Origin: Botryotinia globosa
Taxonomy: Eukaryota; Ascomycota; Leotiomycetes; Helotiales; Sclerotiniaceae
NCBI GenBank assembly: GCA_014898425.1
Contig: RCSZ01000010.1
Location: 310,001 to 374,000, forward strand
Direction: 5' to 3'
DNA: 64,000 bases
Shown in pieces: positions 62,464 through 64,000 of the stretch. A program made the translations under genes and the position numbers. The stretch's first letter is position 1. Each line of letters opens with the position of its first letter. Under the pieces are notes generated by a model. The model ran no database searches. It worked only from the letters and a program-made list of their open reading frames with translations, and was not told the origin of the DNA.

Positions 62464-63575
62464 ATGGCTTCAGCATCTACAGAACAACCAATCTCCATTG
62501 CTATCATAGGTTCCGGTCCAATCGGTCCTCGGCATGCACAATCGATTCTTCGAAACCCACAGGCAACTTTGCATTCCCTCGCAGATCCTGCTCCATATGC
62601 GGCCCAGATTGCAACCTCCCTATCGACTACCTACCACTCCTCGCTTCCCTCCCTGCTCTCACCCTCCCCGCTACCAACGACAGTCCTAATTTTCACCCCA
62701 AACCATACCCACGTTCCTATAGCCATCTCCTGTATCGAAGCTGGCATAAAGTATGTTCTGATGGAATATCCCGTCTCGATATCCATGCAAGAGGGCATTA
62801 AATTATTGTCCATTGCAAAAAGAACATGATGCTACCATACTAGTCGGCCATCATCGACGCTTCAACCCCTATCTTATATCTGCCAAAAAAATGAGAATGA
62901 TTCTGGAGTACTCGGTCAGATAATTGGTGTGCAAGGTATATGGGCGTTGAAAAAGTCCTCATCATATTTTGACGGTATTGGAGAATGGAGAAGAAATGGT
63001 GAGAGCGGTGGCGTGGTGCTCATTAATTTGATACATGAACTTGATTTGTTGCAGTACTTACTAGGCAAGATCACTATCGGGTCTACTATTGAGAGTAAGA
63101 AGACTAGAGGCTTTGATGCTGAAGAAGGTGGGGCGATGATATTGCGATTTGATAGTGGAGTAGTAGGAACATTCCTGCTAAGCGATGCTGTTCCTTCTCC
63201 ATGAAATTTCGAAGCTGGTACTGGGGAAAATCCTACAGTCCCTCAGGTAGCCAAGGAGAATGGTACTGGTGGGTTCTATCGAACATTGGGGACAAGAGGA
63301 GGTATAAGTGTGCCTGATTTGACAAGGTGGAGTTATGAAGTTGGGGAAGGAGAGAAGGTGTGGAATGATGAGTTGAAAAAAGACGAAATACAGGTTGATA
63401 CGGAAATTGTACCTTTTGATGAGCAGATTAGACAGTTGGTCCAGGTAGTAAAGGAAGGTAAGAAACCAATATGTAGTGGGGAAGGGTTTGAGTGCGATGG
63501 TAGTTTGTGAGGCAGTGAGAGTGGCAATGAAGAGTGGGGAGATGGTTGAGATTGAGGGTCTTATTATTGTAAAGA
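62464..63575 (+). pseudogene. Broken Gfo/Idh/MocA-family oxidoreductase
   Basis: The N-terminus SIAIIGSGPIGPRHAQSIL is the family's dinucleotide-binding fold, followed by VLIFTPNHTHVPIAISCIEAG and VLMEYPVSISMQEG ('CEKPxA' position). Then the frame breaks: an extra A in the run at 62817-62821 gives a stop at 62829 where EHDATILVGHHRRFNPYL should continue. A second frame change sits in the A-run at 62885-62891. The frame 62929-63204 (GVQGIWALKKSSSYF, GGVVLINLIHELDLLQYLLG) ends at a TGA (63202) where Trp is expected before NFE. Another shift near 63490 precedes CEAVRVAMKSGEMVEIEG. About 370 codons in all, the size of an intact family member. Adjacency to the qut cluster may be incidental. Confidence 0.75.
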
Positions 63576-63599
63576 GAAGTAGCAAGTCTGATTAGATAC

Positions 63600-64000
63600 T
63601 CAAATCCCATCTAGGGAACTTATATTGCAAATGTTCCATATCATAGCCATCCCCGGCCTTGACAAGTTGCGAAAGTAAGGAATTAAATTGTGGCAATTGA
63701 TGTACCTTGTTCTGGCAGTTTTTGCCTCATCAAGCGACCTCACATAGCAATTTCACCCTCTAAATTTCCCTACTACACAAGACTCGCACTAGATACAGAT
63801 ACCCCTCTTGCTCCATGATATATCGAGTCTGCCCTTTCGCTTTGCATGATACTACACCCTTACTTCGGGGGAAAGTATTGTCATGAATGATGCATTACGG
63901 TGTTCCATAAAATCATTCTTCCATGGCTAAATCAGTACTGATTCTATCCTTTTGACAACTCCTTCTGTCGTAAGAGTCCCATAATTCACTCTTCTTAGGA
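63600..64000. other. Right-end intergenic region
   Basis: No gene, repeat or structured motif is recognised up to the window edge. Confidence 0.55.

Overview
The window looks like a nuclear contig from a filamentous ascomycete (Pezizomycotina), most likely a Leotiomycete. Reasons: short GT-AG introns of about 45-130 nt, intron-poor housekeeping genes of the usual fungal families, a complete-looking quinate (qut) regulon, and long extremely AT-rich tracts in which repeat copies differ almost only by C-to-T and G-to-A changes, the mark of repeat-induced point mutation (RIP). No prokaryotic, organellar or viral gene was recognised. Placement below the class level is inference.

Layout. 1-11.2 kb is AT-rich transposon wreckage: a long inverted repeat, two 161-bp LTRs in opposite orientation, a truncated TIR element, a LINE gag gene split by a ~3.5-kb insertion, and a decayed pogo/Fot1-type transposase. 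11.5-18.3 kb is a GC-richer block with a P4-ATPase lipid flippase (three exons) and a single-exon sulfotransferase-like gene. 18.4-28.1 kb is again mostly repeat-derived: a 1.42-kb TA-flanked TIR element, a RIP-damaged chromodomain gene, two very long microsatellites and a 514-bp MITE-like element. 28.4-43.3 kb is an ordinary gene-bearing stretch: ENP1/bystin, an FAD amine oxidase of the saccharopine/fructosyl amino acid oxidase type, a YcaC-like isochorismatase-fold hydrolase, an unrecognised acidic protein with SUMO-interaction-like motifs, an asteroid-type XPG nuclease-fold protein, and a PRPP synthetase with a long insertion. An AT-rich patch with an LTR-like relic interrupts it at about 35.2-36.2 kb.

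44.2-61.7 kb is the quinate utilisation cluster: qutG (inositol-monophosphatase family), qutB (quinate/shikimate dehydrogenase), qutD (quinate permease), qutR (AROM-derived repressor), qutA (Zn2Cys6 activator) and qutC (3-dehydroshikimate dehydratase). Together they import quinate, oxidise it to 3-dehydroquinate and convert 3-dehydroshikimate to protocatechuate, under an activator/repressor pair. The type II catabolic dehydroquinase (qutE/qa-2) that joins these two steps was not found here. Beyond qutC lies a Gfo/Idh/MocA-type oxidoreductase broken by frameshifts and a nonsense codon.

Exon boundaries were placed by hand from splice consensus, reading-frame continuity and family conservation. 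They add up to uninterrupted frames in all spliced genes, but qutA introns 2 and 3 and the qutR start are the least certain. I did not find a convincing new biological system. The strongest leads are the compositionally distinct flippase/sulfotransferase block, the cluster lacking qutE with a decaying neighbour, and the LTR-bounded rearrangement in the first 6 kb.
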